A stretch of DNA of 64,000 nucleotides, taken from Phyllobacterium sophorae. Lineage in GTDB: Bacteria; Pseudomonadota; Alphaproteobacteria; Rhizobiales; Rhizobiaceae. Made by a program: the position numbers and the translations under genes. Where the stretch lies: positions 124,001 to 188,000 of the forward strand of contig NZ_PGGM01000005.1 of the NCBI RefSeq assembly GCF_003010965.1, written 5' to 3'. Positions 36,514 through 46,115 of this stretch are shown in pieces. Below the pieces are notes generated by a model. It did no database searches, was not told where the DNA came from, and saw nothing but the letters and a program-made list of their open reading frames with translations. Each line of letters starts with the position of its first letter. Position 1 is the stretch's first letter.

Positions 36514-37767
36514 TTGGTTGCACGCCACTTGAAAGCCAATGCGGGACTTATCCGCGATTACTTCTCGGTGATCAGCGGATCGGCAGGACGGCTTGTCATT
36601 TCGCTCGCCTATTTCGTCGCGCTCGCCAATACGCTGTCGATCGCCGAGTTCGGGCTGTTTGCCACCGCATCGGCGACCGGCGTGGTGTTGTCGCGCCTCG
36701 TATCCTTCGGCTTTGTCTCGCCGCTTTACCGCATATCCACCGTCAAGCCGCAACTGATCGGCGCCTATACCGGCGGGTTTCTGGCAGCGGTCGTCGTGTC
36801 ACTGCCGATCTTCATTGTGGCGGCCTATCTGACCCATCTGGCATTCTTTGGCGCCGATCTGGCGCTTGGCACCTATGCCGTCATCGTCGCGGCGGAAGCG
36901 CTGTTGTGGCGGTCGCTGGAAGTGGTGGTTATCGTCAATAATGGTCTCAACCGTTTTGGCCGCGCGGCCCTTCTGGTTATCATTGGCACGGCATTGCGCG
37001 CTGCCGCCGCCGTCCTCTTTGCCTTCTCGGCAGTGACGACGCTCGCCGCATGGGGCTGGTGGTATGCGGCGGCCAATGGACTGGCGTTGATAATTGCGGT
37101 TGTGTTCTTCTATCCAAGGGTACGGCTGCGGCTCGTCCCGCAGCTTTATCGCAGAAGGCTGGCGGATTCCTTTGCGGTCACGGGCGCAGAAGTGCTGTTT
37201 TATGTTCAATCGGAGCTCGACAAAGTGCTTGTCCTGGCCGTTGGCGGGCCGCAGACTGCCGGTGTCTACGCAATTATCATGCGCCTCGTCGATCTTACCG
37301 CCCTGCCCGTGCGTTCTTTCAACATGATGCTTGTGCAGAAGCTGATGCGAACGCCCGACATGCTCAAATCAATGAAGATTCGTGGCGGCCTTGAGGCGGG
37401 CGTCTTTCTGGTGTCGACGCTTGGCCTGGCGGCGCTTGCCGTGTTTCTGTATATATTCCCGCGGGCGCTGGGTGCGAACGTCGCTTCCGTGATTTCACTG
37501 TTGCCACTGGTCCTTCTGGTGCCTGGGCTGCGCAATCTCATTGAATATCAGGCGGAGCTGCTCTATGCGCGCGGTCAGTCCGGATTGCGCGCGATCAATC
37601 TCGCGCTGCTGGGACTGGCGAAAGCGGGGCTGCTTTCGTGGATTCTCGTGACATTTCTCGACACCCACGACTGGATGATCTGGCTGAACGCGATGTTCGC
37701 GGTGCTTTACCTGTTGTCGGCATCCCTGACCTATCGCGCGATCAAAAAGCCCGCGCGCCGGGTCTGA
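36514..37767 (+). CDS. Polysaccharide flippase-like membrane protein (Wzx/MOP family)
   Basis: 417 residues starting with TTG 36514 (no in-frame ATG nearby), preceded by AGGAAAAG. About 12 hydrophobic helices in the MOP-exporter pattern, opening LIRDYFSVISGSAGRLVISL. Wzx proteins flip lipid-linked repeat units to the periplasmic side. It is divergent from the Wzz-like gene and convergent with the DUF6492 gene. The last residues (AIKKPARRV) are cytosolic and basic. Export substrate unknown. Confidence 0.83.
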   Translation: MVARHLKANAGLIRDYFSVISGSAGRLVISLAYFVALANTLSIAEFGLFATASATGVVLSRLVSFGFVSPLYRISTVKPQLIGAYTGGFLAAVVVSLPIFIVAAYLTHLAFFGADLALGTYAVIVAAEALLWRSLEVVVIVNNGLNRFGRAALLVIIGTALRAAAAVLFAFSAVTTLAAWGWWYAAANGLALIIAVVFFYPRVRLRLVPQLYRRRLADSFAVTGAEVLFYVQSELDKVLVLAVGGPQTAGVYAIIMRLVDLTALPVRSFNMMLVQKLMRTPDMLKSMKIRGGLEAGVFLVSTLGLAALAVFLYIFPRALGANVASVISLLPLVLLVPGLRNLIEYQAELLYARGQSGLRAINLALLGLAKAGLLSWILVTFLDTHDWMIWLNAMFAVLYLLSASLTYRAIKKPARRV

Positions 37768-37812
37768 GAATTTAACCAGCTGGCTCATCAGCCAAAAATT
37801 CAAAACTTTGGG

Positions 37813-38673
37813 CTACGCCAGCAGTTTGCGGATGCGCGCCGTATCATCGCCAATGAATGACTGCATGCCTATCGCAACCTGTTCCGGAGTCATGGCTCCT
37901 ACGAAGGCGACGAATTCTGCATCCGTCGGAGCCGGGGCAAACCAGTAAACCCGGCAAAACTCGGCGCCGTCGTGATAGTGTCCCGCAGCCATCAGGACTT
38001 CATCGGCATAGCGGCCGTAGATCATGCATTCGGAAAAGCGCCGCGATCGGCCGATCGCCGCGATCCAGTGGCGGCCGCTCACCTCCTCGATATGCTTGCA
38101 CATTGTCAGCAAAGTATCACGCCGCCAGGCAATGAGGGTCCCGATATAGTCATGACCGGCAGGGTTGACCGGACAGATGCCCAGCACCTTTCCGGCATGT
38201 TCCGACCAGATCCGCTGATCGCCGGGCACGGGTCGCAACAGATCGCCGTCACGCCGGAACAGCCGCAGATCCTTGCCGTGCCAGACCGATGTGCAATCGA
38301 ATGGCTTGAGAAAAGCGACATCGGAATCGACGTAGAAGAACGCGTCTTCCTCCGCATGTGCTGCGATGGCGATGCGCCGGAATTGCTGCACATGCCAGCC
38401 GCGCAAAGGCAGGGTTCGCGGCGAGATCCAGACACGGCGGCGGCCAAAATTGCTGGGATCGGGAAAGGACTTGATCCAGCCTGGCAAGAGATCGTTCTCA
38501 TCGATCACGACGCGGTGCGGGCCCTCAAGTTGCCGGAACAGCGCCACGTCACGATGCTCGACAAGGATGTAGTGGTTGGTGAACCCCGTGACAAAACGGT
38601 CGATCGTCTCGCAGAGCAGCCTGCAACGCTCGAAATCCGGCGCATAACTCGCCGTGACAAGTGCCGTTCTCAT
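37813..38673 (-). CDS. DUF6492-type glycosyltransferase-like protein
   Basis: 286 residues from ATG 38673, which shares one base with the preceding stop (TAATG). It begins MRTALVTASYAPDFERCRLL and has YVDSDVAFLKPFD, a DxD-type nucleotide-sugar/metal motif, with HYILVEHRDVALFRQL before it. Family members lie in capsule/EPS loci and are thought to be GT-A-like transferases, but activity is unproven. It is the last gene of the minus-strand trio GT4-WecG-DUF6492 with coupled starts. Confidence 0.75.
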   Translation of the reverse strand: MRTALVTASYAPDFERCRLLCETIDRFVTGFTNHYILVEHRDVALFRQLEGPHRVVIDENDLLPGWIKSFPDPSNFGRRRVWISPRTLPLRGWHVQQFRRIAIAAHAEEDAFFYVDSDVAFLKPFDCTSVWHGKDLRLFRRDGDLLRPVPGDQRIWSEHAGKVLGICPVNPAGHDYIGTLIAWRRDTLLTMCKHIEEVSGRHWIAAIGRSRRFSECMIYGRYADEVLMAAGHYHDGAEFCRVYWFAPAPTDAEFVAFVGAMTPEQVAIGMQSFIGDDTARIRKLLA

Positions 38674-39449
38674 TATGCGCCCCTGCTGCCCTTTAGCTTT
38701 GCCCGCATGACGCGTAGCAGAAAAAGCGGATTGCCGACAATATAGCGGCGCCAGAGGCGTGCCGGTTCCTGCGCGAGGCGATAGAGCCATTCAAGGCGGA
38801 GCTTCTGTACAAGGCGCGGTGCGCGCGGCACGGCACCGGCTCTGAAATCGAACAACGCCCCGACACCGAAGGCCAGCAGGCAATGTTCGGCCGTAAGGTG
38901 CTTCGCCATGAACATTTCCTGTCTGGGAACGCCCATGGCCACAAGAAGGATATGGGGGTGAAAATTCTTCAGGATCTCCAGAATGCGCGGCTCGTCTGCC
39001 GTCCTGAAAAACCCGTCGCTTATGACGCGGAACTCATGCTGTGGCGCCAACTGTCTGAAACTTGACGCCGCCTTTTCCACAACATCCGGTCGTGCGCCAA
39101 TCAGGCCGACGCGCAAGGGATTGATCTGCGCCTGCAACAGGGCCGGCGTGAAATCCGTGCCATTGAGATTGGCCGGAAACGGTGCGCCATGCAGCAGCTT
39201 TGAAGCGATATCGACACCCACGCCGTCGGGCAAGACCAGAAAACGTGCGAGTGCCTGGCGGAAATCGTCATTTTCGTGCGCGAGATTTGCGTTGTGGGCG
39301 TTCAACCAGGTGATGAGAGCGAAACGCTTGCCGGCAATCATGGCGTGCATTGTCTCAATGGCCCCGTCCCATGGCAACGCAACGACCGGTACGCCAAGAA
39401 TGGCCCGACGCGGCAAATCCGTCTCACCAGACCGGCCATATGCGCTCAT
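38673..39449 (-). CDS. WecG/TagA/CpsF-family glycosyltransferase
   Basis: 258 residues. Conserved blocks: TWLNAHNANLAHEND, LPDGVGVDIASKLL, LNGTDFTPALLQ, VGLIGARPDVVEKAAS and LLVAMGVPRQEMFMAKHL. Family members transfer N-acetylmannosamine or ManNAcA (or other sugars) to an undecaprenyl-diphosphate-linked sugar at the inner membrane. It overlaps the GT4 gene by 4 bp (ATGA) and the DUF6492 gene by 1 bp, indicating one translationally coupled operon. Confidence 0.9.
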   Translation of the reverse strand: MSAYGRSGETDLPRRAILGVPVVALPWDGAIETMHAMIAGKRFALITWLNAHNANLAHENDDFRQALARFLVLPDGVGVDIASKLLHGAPFPANLNGTDFTPALLQAQINPLRVGLIGARPDVVEKAASSFRQLAPQHEFRVISDGFFRTADEPRILEILKNFHPHILLVAMGVPRQEMFMAKHLTAEHCLLAFGVGALFDFRAGAVPRAPRLVQKLRLEWLYRLAQEPARLWRRYIVGNPLFLLRVMRAKLKGSRGA

Positions 39450-40639
39450 GCCGCAACACGTCCACTGGTGAGTTGGGTTTCGAGCCGGCTCAGACCAAGC
39501 AGCATCTGCTGGTCGAGCCGTGCAAGCTGAGCGGCACGAAATGCTTCGCCTGAACGGGTCAGGTCCTCACCAGAACGGACCCGTGCGACCATGGCGTTGA
39601 TCGCTTGCGCAAAGCGGACAGGATCGTCGGCGACGACGCAATTGTCGGGGAGATCAGCGATGCCGCGTATGGAGAGCGCGGTCGCAACACTCGGCAAGCC
39701 CATTTCGAATGTTTCGATCGTCTTGAGCTGCACACCGCTTCCGGCGCGACTGATCAATGGAATGACCGCACAACTGCGGACGAAATCAACAGCGTCGGGC
39801 ACACGCCCGGCGAAATTGACATTCGGCCATGCAGCCTTCAGATCGGCTGGCGTACTGCCGGCGACGGTAATCGCGATATTCTTTTCCAGGTGCGGCGCGA
39901 CCTCATGCAGGAACCATTCAAGGCCAATGCGGTTGGGCTGCCATGTCCACGTTCCGATCAGGCCAAGATCGCGTTGGATCTTGCGCCCGGTCATCTTCGC
40001 CGTGTCGGCGCCGGTTACGAGGGGAAGTGCGGCGGCGCGGCCGGTTCCCGTCAGTCCCAGCGCGTCAATATCTTCGTCGGCAAGGGTGAAGACAAATGAC
40101 GCCTTGCCGCATAGCCGCCTCTCGAGCTTGGCCAGCAGGTTGGACTCACGGTTGAACAGATATTTCTGGATGGGGCTCGTTGCGGCATCGGCATTTTCCC
40201 GTGCGGAACGATGCTCGACATTGTGGGCGATGAAAACTTGAGGCTTGTCGTTGAAACAATCCTCGAAGGCACCCGCCAGCGGCACGCCATTCAGCACATA
40301 GGCATCGAAGGGCCCGGCAGAGGCGATGGCCCTGCGCAACCTTTCCCTCGAGATGATGCGCAGTTTCACCGATGAGACGGTGAGCCCCGCCAGGACGGCC
40401 TTGCCCAGCCAGCGCAACTTTTGCGAAAGGTTTGCCGTATCATTGCGCACATCCACTTCGCCAAGGACAATAGTGCTGCCGGGATCGAGAGGCGCGCTGC
40501 CCGGCCAGGTAAAGCCAATTACGGTTACACGAGCACCGGCGCGCACCAGACCGTCGATGATAGCCTTGTTGGCGATCTCATAGCCTGTGGTCGGCTTCCC
40601 GTCGGGAACCAGGGATGTTACGAACAGCAGATGCGCCAT
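39446..40639 (-). CDS. Glycosyltransferase family 4-like protein
   Basis: 397 residues, GT-B fold. The N-terminal acceptor domain starts MAHLLFVTSLVPDGKPTTGY, and the C-terminal donor domain has GLIGTWTWQPNRIGLEWFLH and SRAGSGVQLKTIETFEMGLP, where the glycine loop and ExxE-like motif bind the nucleotide sugar. It probably adds a sugar to the growing lipid-linked repeat unit. It heads the minus-strand trio and is divergent from the GT2 gene across 148 bp. Confidence 0.85.
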   Translation of the reverse strand: MAHLLFVTSLVPDGKPTTGYEIANKAIIDGLVRAGARVTVIGFTWPGSAPLDPGSTIVLGEVDVRNDTANLSQKLRWLGKAVLAGLTVSSVKLRIISRERLRRAIASAGPFDAYVLNGVPLAGAFEDCFNDKPQVFIAHNVEHRSARENADAATSPIQKYLFNRESNLLAKLERRLCGKASFVFTLADEDIDALGLTGTGRAAALPLVTGADTAKMTGRKIQRDLGLIGTWTWQPNRIGLEWFLHEVAPHLEKNIAITVAGSTPADLKAAWPNVNFAGRVPDAVDFVRSCAVIPLISRAGSGVQLKTIETFEMGLPSVATALSIRGIADLPDNCVVADDPVRFAQAINAMVARVRSGEDLTRSGEAFRAAQLARLDQQMLLGLSRLETQLTSGRVAA

Positions 40640-40787
40640 TTGAACCTTGAATTGAGTTTACCACCTGGGCTCGGTACCCTGTGGGGACAAATTACCCATT
40701 ATTGGATTTGATCGCAGAATGTAATGAAATGTTGAACAACCTGCTCCTATAAGTTGCAAGCATAGCTAACGGGTAAATATTCCGGTG

Positions 40788-41786
40788 ATGAACCTGGACA
40801 ACCTTCACGCCAATATCAGCGTTGTTGCGCAATCGCCGGACCTTGATCCGGAGTCGGTGGACGTTGTCGTGACGCTACCGACATTCAAGCGGCCGGAGCA
40901 TTTGCTGAAGACGCTGGCGTCGTTGAAGGCGCAGGTGACCAAGCGCCGCTTTGCGATTATCGTCATGGAGAACGAGGCGGAGAAACGCGAAGGTGCCGAG
41001 GCAGCGAAACAGCTGTTCGAGATCGGCGAATACACAGGCCTGTTGATCATCGCCCATGACCGCGGAAATTGTAATGCTTACAATGCCGGATGGCTCACGG
41101 CCCTGAAGATGTTTCCAAATTTCTCGTCTTTGCTCGTGATCGACGACGACGAGATTGCGGATGCCAGCTGGATTGAAAACATGTGCATCACGCGGCAGAG
41201 CTATGGCGTGGATTTTGTCGGCGGGCCGCAGCTTCCGGTCTTTGCCAGGCAGGAGCATGCCATATGGTCGGCGCATCCGGTTTTCAGCCCGCACTACACG
41301 CAAACCGGCATTGTACCGATCATCTATTCATCCGGAAATCTTCTGATTGGCCGCAATGTCCTGGAAGCAATGCCGTTTCCGTTTCTCGACCTCACCTTCA
41401 ATTTCATGGGCGGCGGCGATTCGGATTTCATCAGCCGCAGCGTGGTCAAGGGCTTCACCATCGCCTGGTGTGCCGAAGCGCCGGTCTACGAAACCATCCC
41501 GGCGCGGCGCGTCGAGGCCGACTGGATCAGGGCGCGCGCCCTGCGCAATGGGGTGATCTCAACCCTGATCGAAAAACGCAAGCGGGCGGATGAACCCTTT
41601 GGCGCAGCGAAAACGGTTGCGAAAAGCCTGGTGTTACTCGCCCTCTCGCCGTTTCGAGCCGTGGTGAAGGTGGCGCAGACAGGCTCGCTGTCCATCGGAA
41701 TCTATCAGGTCTATATTGGCCTCGGCCGCGTTCTGGCGGAATTCGGATATTCCAATGAGCAGTATCGACAACCTGAAAAGAACTGA
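40788..41786 (+). CDS. Glycosyltransferase family 2 protein
   Basis: 332 residues from ATG 40788 (a GTG codon precedes it in frame). The GT-A core has VVVTLPTFKRPEHLLKTLAS, the DxD-type motif LLVIDDDEIADASWI, and GGGDSDFISRSVVKGF as a likely catalytic-base segment. The C-terminus is hydrophobic-amphipathic and may associate with the membrane. It overlaps the next gene (polymerase-like) by about 32 bp. Confidence 0.87.
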   Translation: MNLDNLHANISVVAQSPDLDPESVDVVVTLPTFKRPEHLLKTLASLKAQVTKRRFAIIVMENEAEKREGAEAAKQLFEIGEYTGLLIIAHDRGNCNAYNAGWLTALKMFPNFSSLLVIDDDEIADASWIENMCITRQSYGVDFVGGPQLPVFARQEHAIWSAHPVFSPHYTQTGIVPIIYSSGNLLIGRNVLEAMPFPFLDLTFNFMGGGDSDFISRSVVKGFTIAWCAEAPVYETIPARRVEADWIRARALRNGVISTLIEKRKRADEPFGAAKTVAKSLVLLALSPFRAVVKVAQTGSLSIGIYQVYIGLGRVLAEFGYSNEQYRQPEKN

Positions 41787-43059
41787 CGCACCGGCGATAC
41801 CAATGCGACTGGCCGCCAGCCTCGCCGCGGCGTCCATTCTGTGCGTCCTGCTGATTTCTTTTCGCCCTTTCCAGCCTGCGAGCACGGCCATCGCCGGCAG
41901 CGGTGGCGATCTCGTCAATCAGCTCGGATTCGGCGCACTCGGCGGCCTATCCCTGCTCGGCATGCTGGTGTTCGCCAATCCGCGCACCCTTTTTACGCTC
42001 ATCAGTCCCATGTGGATCATCATGTTCGGCTTCCTCTTCCTGTCGACCTTTGTGGCGATCGATCCTGGGGCGGCGCAACGTGCGGTCGTTTTCACGCTGA
42101 TCGGCGTGCTGTGCGTCGTTGCCGTACTGGCACTGCCGCGTGATGCGGATGGGTTTTCGCTGGCGCTGGCCATAGCGGCCTTTGCAGTGCTTGCGCTATC
42201 CTATGCCGGTCTCCTCATCGTTCCAGATCTGGCAAAACACACCACCAGCGAGATTGAGGCCGAACACGCTGGGCTTTGGCGCGGCATCTTTGCGCACAAG
42301 AACATTGCCGGGCCGGTGATGGCGGCCTTCTCGTTCGGCGGCATCTATCTGATCCGTCGCAGCTGGCGACGTATGGGGATCGCGCTTCTGCTGCTCGCGC
42401 TGTGGTTTGTTGCGCATACCGGTTCCAAGACTGCTACGGCGCTCGTGCCAATCGTAATATTTCTCGTCCTGTTTCCGGGCCTGTTCGGCTTGCGCATGGT
42501 CGCTGCGCTCCTCATCGGCATCGCACTAGCTGGCTTTTTCTTCTTCACGATCGGCTCGATGTTCTTCCCCGCGTCGCACGATCTCCTCGTCCAGATGGGC
42601 GCGGACGCAACTTTTACAGGCCGCACTTCCATTTGGCAGTTTGCACTGGAAAAGCTCGCTGCAACGCCGTGGCGGGGCTATGGCTTTGAAAGCTTCTGGG
42701 AAGCGCCCGTCGTGCGGCAGGCCGAGAACCCGAGCTATTATCTCGATTGGGATGTGCGCGGTATCGTCCACGCCCATAATGGCTACCTCGACATCGCTGT
42801 CGCCATGGGCTTTCCCGCGATGATCTGCGCCCTCATCGTGCTCGTGTTGCAGCCGCTTTTCGACTATGCCCGCTGCTTGCGCAAGCGGGAGAACGTATTC
42901 ATGGCGGACTTTTTCATGATGTGCCTGACTTTCTCGCTGATGAACGCCTTTCTCGAGAGCTTCTTCTTCCGCCGCGCCGACCCGGTCTGGCTGCTGGTGG
43001 TCATGGCATGCTTCGGATTGCGGATGACTGCGCGTATTCCCATCGCAACGCGCGTGTAA
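41755..43059 (+). CDS. O-antigen ligase/Wzy polymerase-like (ExoQ-type) membrane protein
   Basis: 434 residues from ATG 41755 (ATG 41803 is an alternative; the upstream frame overlaps the GT2 gene). About ten hydrophobic helices with a large periplasmic loop. Wzy_C/ExoQ signatures: FTGRTSIWQFALEKLAATPW, RGYGFESFWEA and HAHNGYLDIAVAMGFPA. It joins oligosaccharide repeat units or ligates chains on the periplasmic side of the inner membrane. It completes a Wzx/Wzy/Wzz set with the flippase and chain-length genes nearby. Confidence 0.88.
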   Translation: MSSIDNLKRTDAPAIPMRLAASLAAASILCVLLISFRPFQPASTAIAGSGGDLVNQLGFGALGGLSLLGMLVFANPRTLFTLISPMWIIMFGFLFLSTFVAIDPGAAQRAVVFTLIGVLCVVAVLALPRDADGFSLALAIAAFAVLALSYAGLLIVPDLAKHTTSEIEAEHAGLWRGIFAHKNIAGPVMAAFSFGGIYLIRRSWRRMGIALLLLALWFVAHTGSKTATALVPIVIFLVLFPGLFGLRMVAALLIGIALAGFFFFTIGSMFFPASHDLLVQMGADATFTGRTSIWQFALEKLAATPWRGYGFESFWEAPVVRQAENPSYYLDWDVRGIVHAHNGYLDIAVAMGFPAMICALIVLVLQPLFDYARCLRKRENVFMADFFMMCLTFSLMNAFLESFFFRRADPVWLLVVMACFGLRMTARIPIATRV

Positions 43060-43129
43060 ATCGTTATTGCCCTGTTGACCCGGCGCACCACGGCGGACCA
43101 AAGTGCCGGCAAACAAGCGGGAGAATAGA

Positions 43130-43945
43130 ATGGTCGATAATGTAGTGCTCGTCGGATGCGGCAATATGGGTTTTGCCATGCTCAAAGGCTGGCTGGATGC
43201 AGGCATATTGAAGCCGGACCAGGTTTATGTCGTCGAGCCGACCGATGCTTTGCGCGAACGTGCAGCAACGCTTGGCGTCCATGCCCACGCCGATGCCGGC
43301 AGGCTTGAAACGGACCTGTCACCCCGTGTCATTCTCATCGCGGTAAAGCCGCAGGTGATGCGCGATGTCTTGCCCGCCTATGAGCGCTTTGCTGACAAGA
43401 CAACTTTTGTCAGCGTCGCTGCCGGTATAAAGGTCGCGCTCTTCGAACAGTATCTCGGCGATAAGGCCGCGATAATCCGTACTATTCCCAATACGCCCGC
43501 TGCGATCGGCAAGGGCATGATCGTCACTTTCCGCAATGCGCATGTAAGCGGCAGCGATGCCGGGTTTGTCGATACCTTGCTGAAGACAAGCGGTGAAGTT
43601 GCCGCAGTGGATGACGAGAGCTTGATCGATGTGGCAACGGCTGTTTCCGGCTCCGGCCCGGCCTATGTGTTCCATTTCATCGAATGCCTGACCGAGGCTG
43701 CCGTTGTGGCGGGCCTGGAGCGGAAGACTGCGGAACTGCTGGCGATGCAGACTGTCTACGGCGCCGGCGTCCTGGCGGCCTCCAGCGAGGACACGCCTAC
43801 GAAACTTCGCGAACAGGTGACGAGCCCCAAAGGTACGACCGCTGCCGCCTTGGACGTGTTGATGGGTCACGACGAGCTCAAGCGCCTGATGATAAGGGCC
43901 ATATCCAAGGCACACCAGCGCGCCATAGAGCTTGGAAGCCATTGA
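43130..43945 (+). CDS. proC: Pyrroline-5-carboxylate reductase
   Basis: 271 residues from ATG 43130, with GGGAG upstream. The Rossmann motif VLVGCGNMGFAMLKGW is at the N-terminus, IIRTIPNTPAAIGKGM follows, and the P5CR signature is seen in TAVSGSGPAYVFHFIECLTE and LREQVTSPKGTTAAALDVL. It makes proline from pyrroline-5-carboxylate with NAD(P)H. It lies 37 bp upstream of ureD; whether they are co-transcribed is unclear. Confidence 0.95.
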   Translation: MVDNVVLVGCGNMGFAMLKGWLDAGILKPDQVYVVEPTDALRERAATLGVHAHADAGRLETDLSPRVILIAVKPQVMRDVLPAYERFADKTTFVSVAAGIKVALFEQYLGDKAAIIRTIPNTPAAIGKGMIVTFRNAHVSGSDAGFVDTLLKTSGEVAAVDDESLIDVATAVSGSGPAYVFHFIECLTEAAVVAGLERKTAELLAMQTVYGAGVLAASSEDTPTKLREQVTSPKGTTAAALDVLMGHDELKRLMIRAISKAHQRAIELGSH

Positions 43946-43982
43946 ACTTTCGCGATTTCACCCATTGGTCTGGCGTCTTGAG

Positions 43983-44816
43983 ATGAATGATCATTCTTCC
44001 CTCGACCTGACCTTTGAAGCCAGACCACAGCGTGCGTACGGCTCGGCGCGGCTTGCTGTCAAACCAGTCAATGGCCGCACGCGTATCGGTACGCTTTACC
44101 AGGAAGGTTGCGCCAAGATCCGCTTGCCGGATACCGATGACCTTTCGCTGGAAGCGGTAATGATCAATACGTCGGGCGGCCTTACGGGCGGCGACGAGAT
44201 GCGCTGGCAATTCGCGGTTGCGGACGATTGCAGAGCGCAGATCACCACGCAGGCCTGTGAACGCATCTACAGGGCATCCGCCGGCGTCGCGGATGTTGCA
44301 AGCGCACTCGAAGCGGGAGAGCAAGCCTCGGTCGCCTGGCTGCCGCAGGAAACGATCCTGTTCGAAGGATCGGCGCTGAAACGGACCCTTACCGTCGATC
44401 TTGCGGAGACCAGCCGCGCGCTCATTGTCGAGCCGGTGGTTTTCGGGCGCAAGGCCATGGGTGAAGACGTGCGGAACTGCACCTTCCGCGATCGCTGGCG
44501 TATCCGGCGGGGTGGAAAGCTGATCCATGCCGAAGACTTCCTGATTGGTCCGGATGCGGCCTCGATGCTGGGCCGTGCGGCGATGTTTGGGGGAATGCGA
44601 ACCATGGCCACGATCTTGTTGCTCGATGCGGATGCCGAACGATATCTCGAGCCCAGCCGAAAAATAATTGGAACAAAAGGCGGTGCTACCAGCTGGTCTG
44701 GCAAGCTTCTTGCGAGGGTGATCGATGGTGACGCCTATTCGCTGAGGAAGAGGCTGGTGCCGCTGATCGAACTGCTGAACAAAAAGGCAGGCGTGCCTAA
44801 AGTATGGTCAATTTAA
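43983..44816 (+). CDS. ureD: Urease accessory protein UreD
   Basis: 277 residues from ATG 43983 (MNDHSSLDLTFEARPQRAYG); the frame extends to 43932 but would then overlap the end of proC. Conserved blocks: MINTSGGLTGGDEMRWQFAV, QITTQACERIYRASAG and WLPQETILFEGSALKR. UreD is the scaffold of the UreDFG complex that carbamylates and nickel-loads apo-urease. First gene of ureDABC-EFG. Confidence 0.95.
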   Translation: MNDHSSLDLTFEARPQRAYGSARLAVKPVNGRTRIGTLYQEGCAKIRLPDTDDLSLEAVMINTSGGLTGGDEMRWQFAVADDCRAQITTQACERIYRASAGVADVASALEAGEQASVAWLPQETILFEGSALKRTLTVDLAETSRALIVEPVVFGRKAMGEDVRNCTFRDRWRIRRGGKLIHAEDFLIGPDAASMLGRAAMFGGMRTMATILLLDADAERYLEPSRKIIGTKGGATSWSGKLLARVIDGDAYSLRKRLVPLIELLNKKAGVPKVWSI

Positions 44817-44849
44817 GCTGCGACCAAAGAGTGATGCCCAAGGGAAAAA

Positions 44850-45152
44850 ATGAATCTGACGCCGCGTGAAAAAGACAAGCTCCTCATCTCCATGGCGGCC
44901 ATGGTGGCACGCCGCCGCCTCGAGCGCGGTGTCAAGCTCAATCACCCGGAAGCCATTGCCCTGATTAGCGATTTTGTCGTCGAGGGAGCACGCGATGGCC
45001 GCTCCGTCGCCGACCTGATGGAAGCTGGCGCGCATGTTCTCACCCGCGATCAGGTAATGGAGGGCATCCCGGAGATGATTCACGATATCCAGGTCGAGGC
45101 GACATTTCCTGACGGGACCAAGCTTGTCACCGTACACGAACCCATCCGCTAG
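44850..45152 (+). CDS. ureA: Urease gamma subunit
   Basis: 100 residues: [59 protein letters not shown]. This is the full-length gamma subunit, separate from beta as in most proteobacteria. It is part of the structural (alpha-beta-gamma)3 urease. The stop is 9 bp before the ureB ATG. Confidence 0.97.
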   Translation: MNLTPREKDKLLISMAAMVARRRLERGVKLNHPEAIALISDFVVEGARDGRSVADLMEAGAHVLTRDQVMEGIPEMIHDIQVEATFPDGTKLVTVHEPIR

Positions 45153-45161
45153 GTGACCAGC

Positions 45162-45467
45162 ATGATCCCAGGTGAAATCATTACGGCCAAGGGCGAGATC
45201 GAGCTCAATACCGGCGCGAGCAATCTAACGCTGAAAGTGGCAAATACCGGCGACCGTCCGGTGCAGGTCGGGTCGCACTACCATTTCTTCGAAACCAATT
45301 CGGCGCTGGCGTTCGAGCGCGACAAGGCGCGCGGCATGCGTCTCGACATTGCCGCCGGAACCGCGGTCCGGTTCGAGCCGGGACAGGAGCGCGATGTCAC
45401 GCTCGTGCCACTTGGCGGGAACCGGACCGTCTATGGGTTTCAGCAGAAGATCATGGGAAAGCTTTGA
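45162..45467 (+). CDS. ureB: Urease beta subunit
   Basis: 101 residues from ATG 45162 ([18 protein letters not shown]). Conserved [11 protein letters not shown] and [20 protein letters not shown]. Normal length. After ureB the operon is interrupted by a 650-bp stretch that holds a minus-strand secreted-protein gene before ureC. Confidence 0.97.
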   Translation: MIPGEIITAKGEIELNTGASNLTLKVANTGDRPVQVGSHYHFFETNSALAFERDKARGMRLDIAAGTAVRFEPGQERDVTLVPLGGNRTVYGFQQKIMGKL

Positions 45468-45556
45468 CCGGCCCGCTTGATTTCATACCGCAATGCGACC
45501 GGGAATGTGCCGATCGCAACGCATACGCCAAAAGCTGTTGGAGCGGGGCCCGCAGG

Positions 45557-45940
45557 TCAGCTTGGCTTCTTCGTGACGAGGGTCAAAAGGCCCTTGGCAT
45601 CGAGACTGGCGATGACCACAGCCGCGGAAGTCAAACCCTTTTCCTTCAGTGCCGCTGCAACTTCCGGCGACTTGTCGATCGAGCTGCGCAGTTTCTCCAC
45701 GTCCGTGTCGCTACGCTTGGCGATAGCTTCATTGACCTGGTTCTTGGTCGCTTCTGGCAATTCGTTGATGTCGACGATGTTGATCGTCGTAATCTGCGTT
45801 GCGCCCGGCTGGGCGGGCGTTTCGCTCTTGCCAGCGGGCTGCTGGGCATCGGGAGCCTGCGGCGCTGCGGACTGCGCGTAGGCAACGGAAGTTGCCAGCG
45901 GGAATGCCGCACAGAGCGCGAGGACTATCATCTTTCGCAT
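45557..45940 (-). CDS. Small exported hypothetical protein, inverted inside the urease operon
   Basis: 127 residues from ATG 45940 (an in-frame ATG at 45955 adds five). Signal peptide MRKMIVLALCAAFPLATSVA with cleavage near AYA-QS. A low-complexity linker follows (APQAPDAQQPAGKSETPAQP), then a compact domain (INIVDINELPEATKNQVNEA, SLDAKGLLTLVTKKPS). It is transcribed against the urease operon, between ureB and ureC. No family recognised and no urease link known; its transcript would be antisense to the ureB-ureC mRNA. Confidence 0.7.
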   Translation of the reverse strand: MRKMIVLALCAAFPLATSVAYAQSAAPQAPDAQQPAGKSETPAQPGATQITTINIVDINELPEATKNQVNEAIAKRSDTDVEKLRSSIDKSPEVAAALKEKGLTSAAVVIASLDAKGLLTLVTKKPS

Positions 45941-46115
45941 CGTTGTTCCTTTCACATGATTGGCGAACGATCATCTACTGATGATGCGCGCACTTCACAT
46001 GCCGAATTCGATCTGAAGCGGTCGCTGATCGGGTTATTCCAAGGCAATGTCGCGGCAGAAATGTGGCAAGAGCCCGCAGTCGCCCATGGCACAATTCACC
46101 CAAGAGGGAAGTTTC

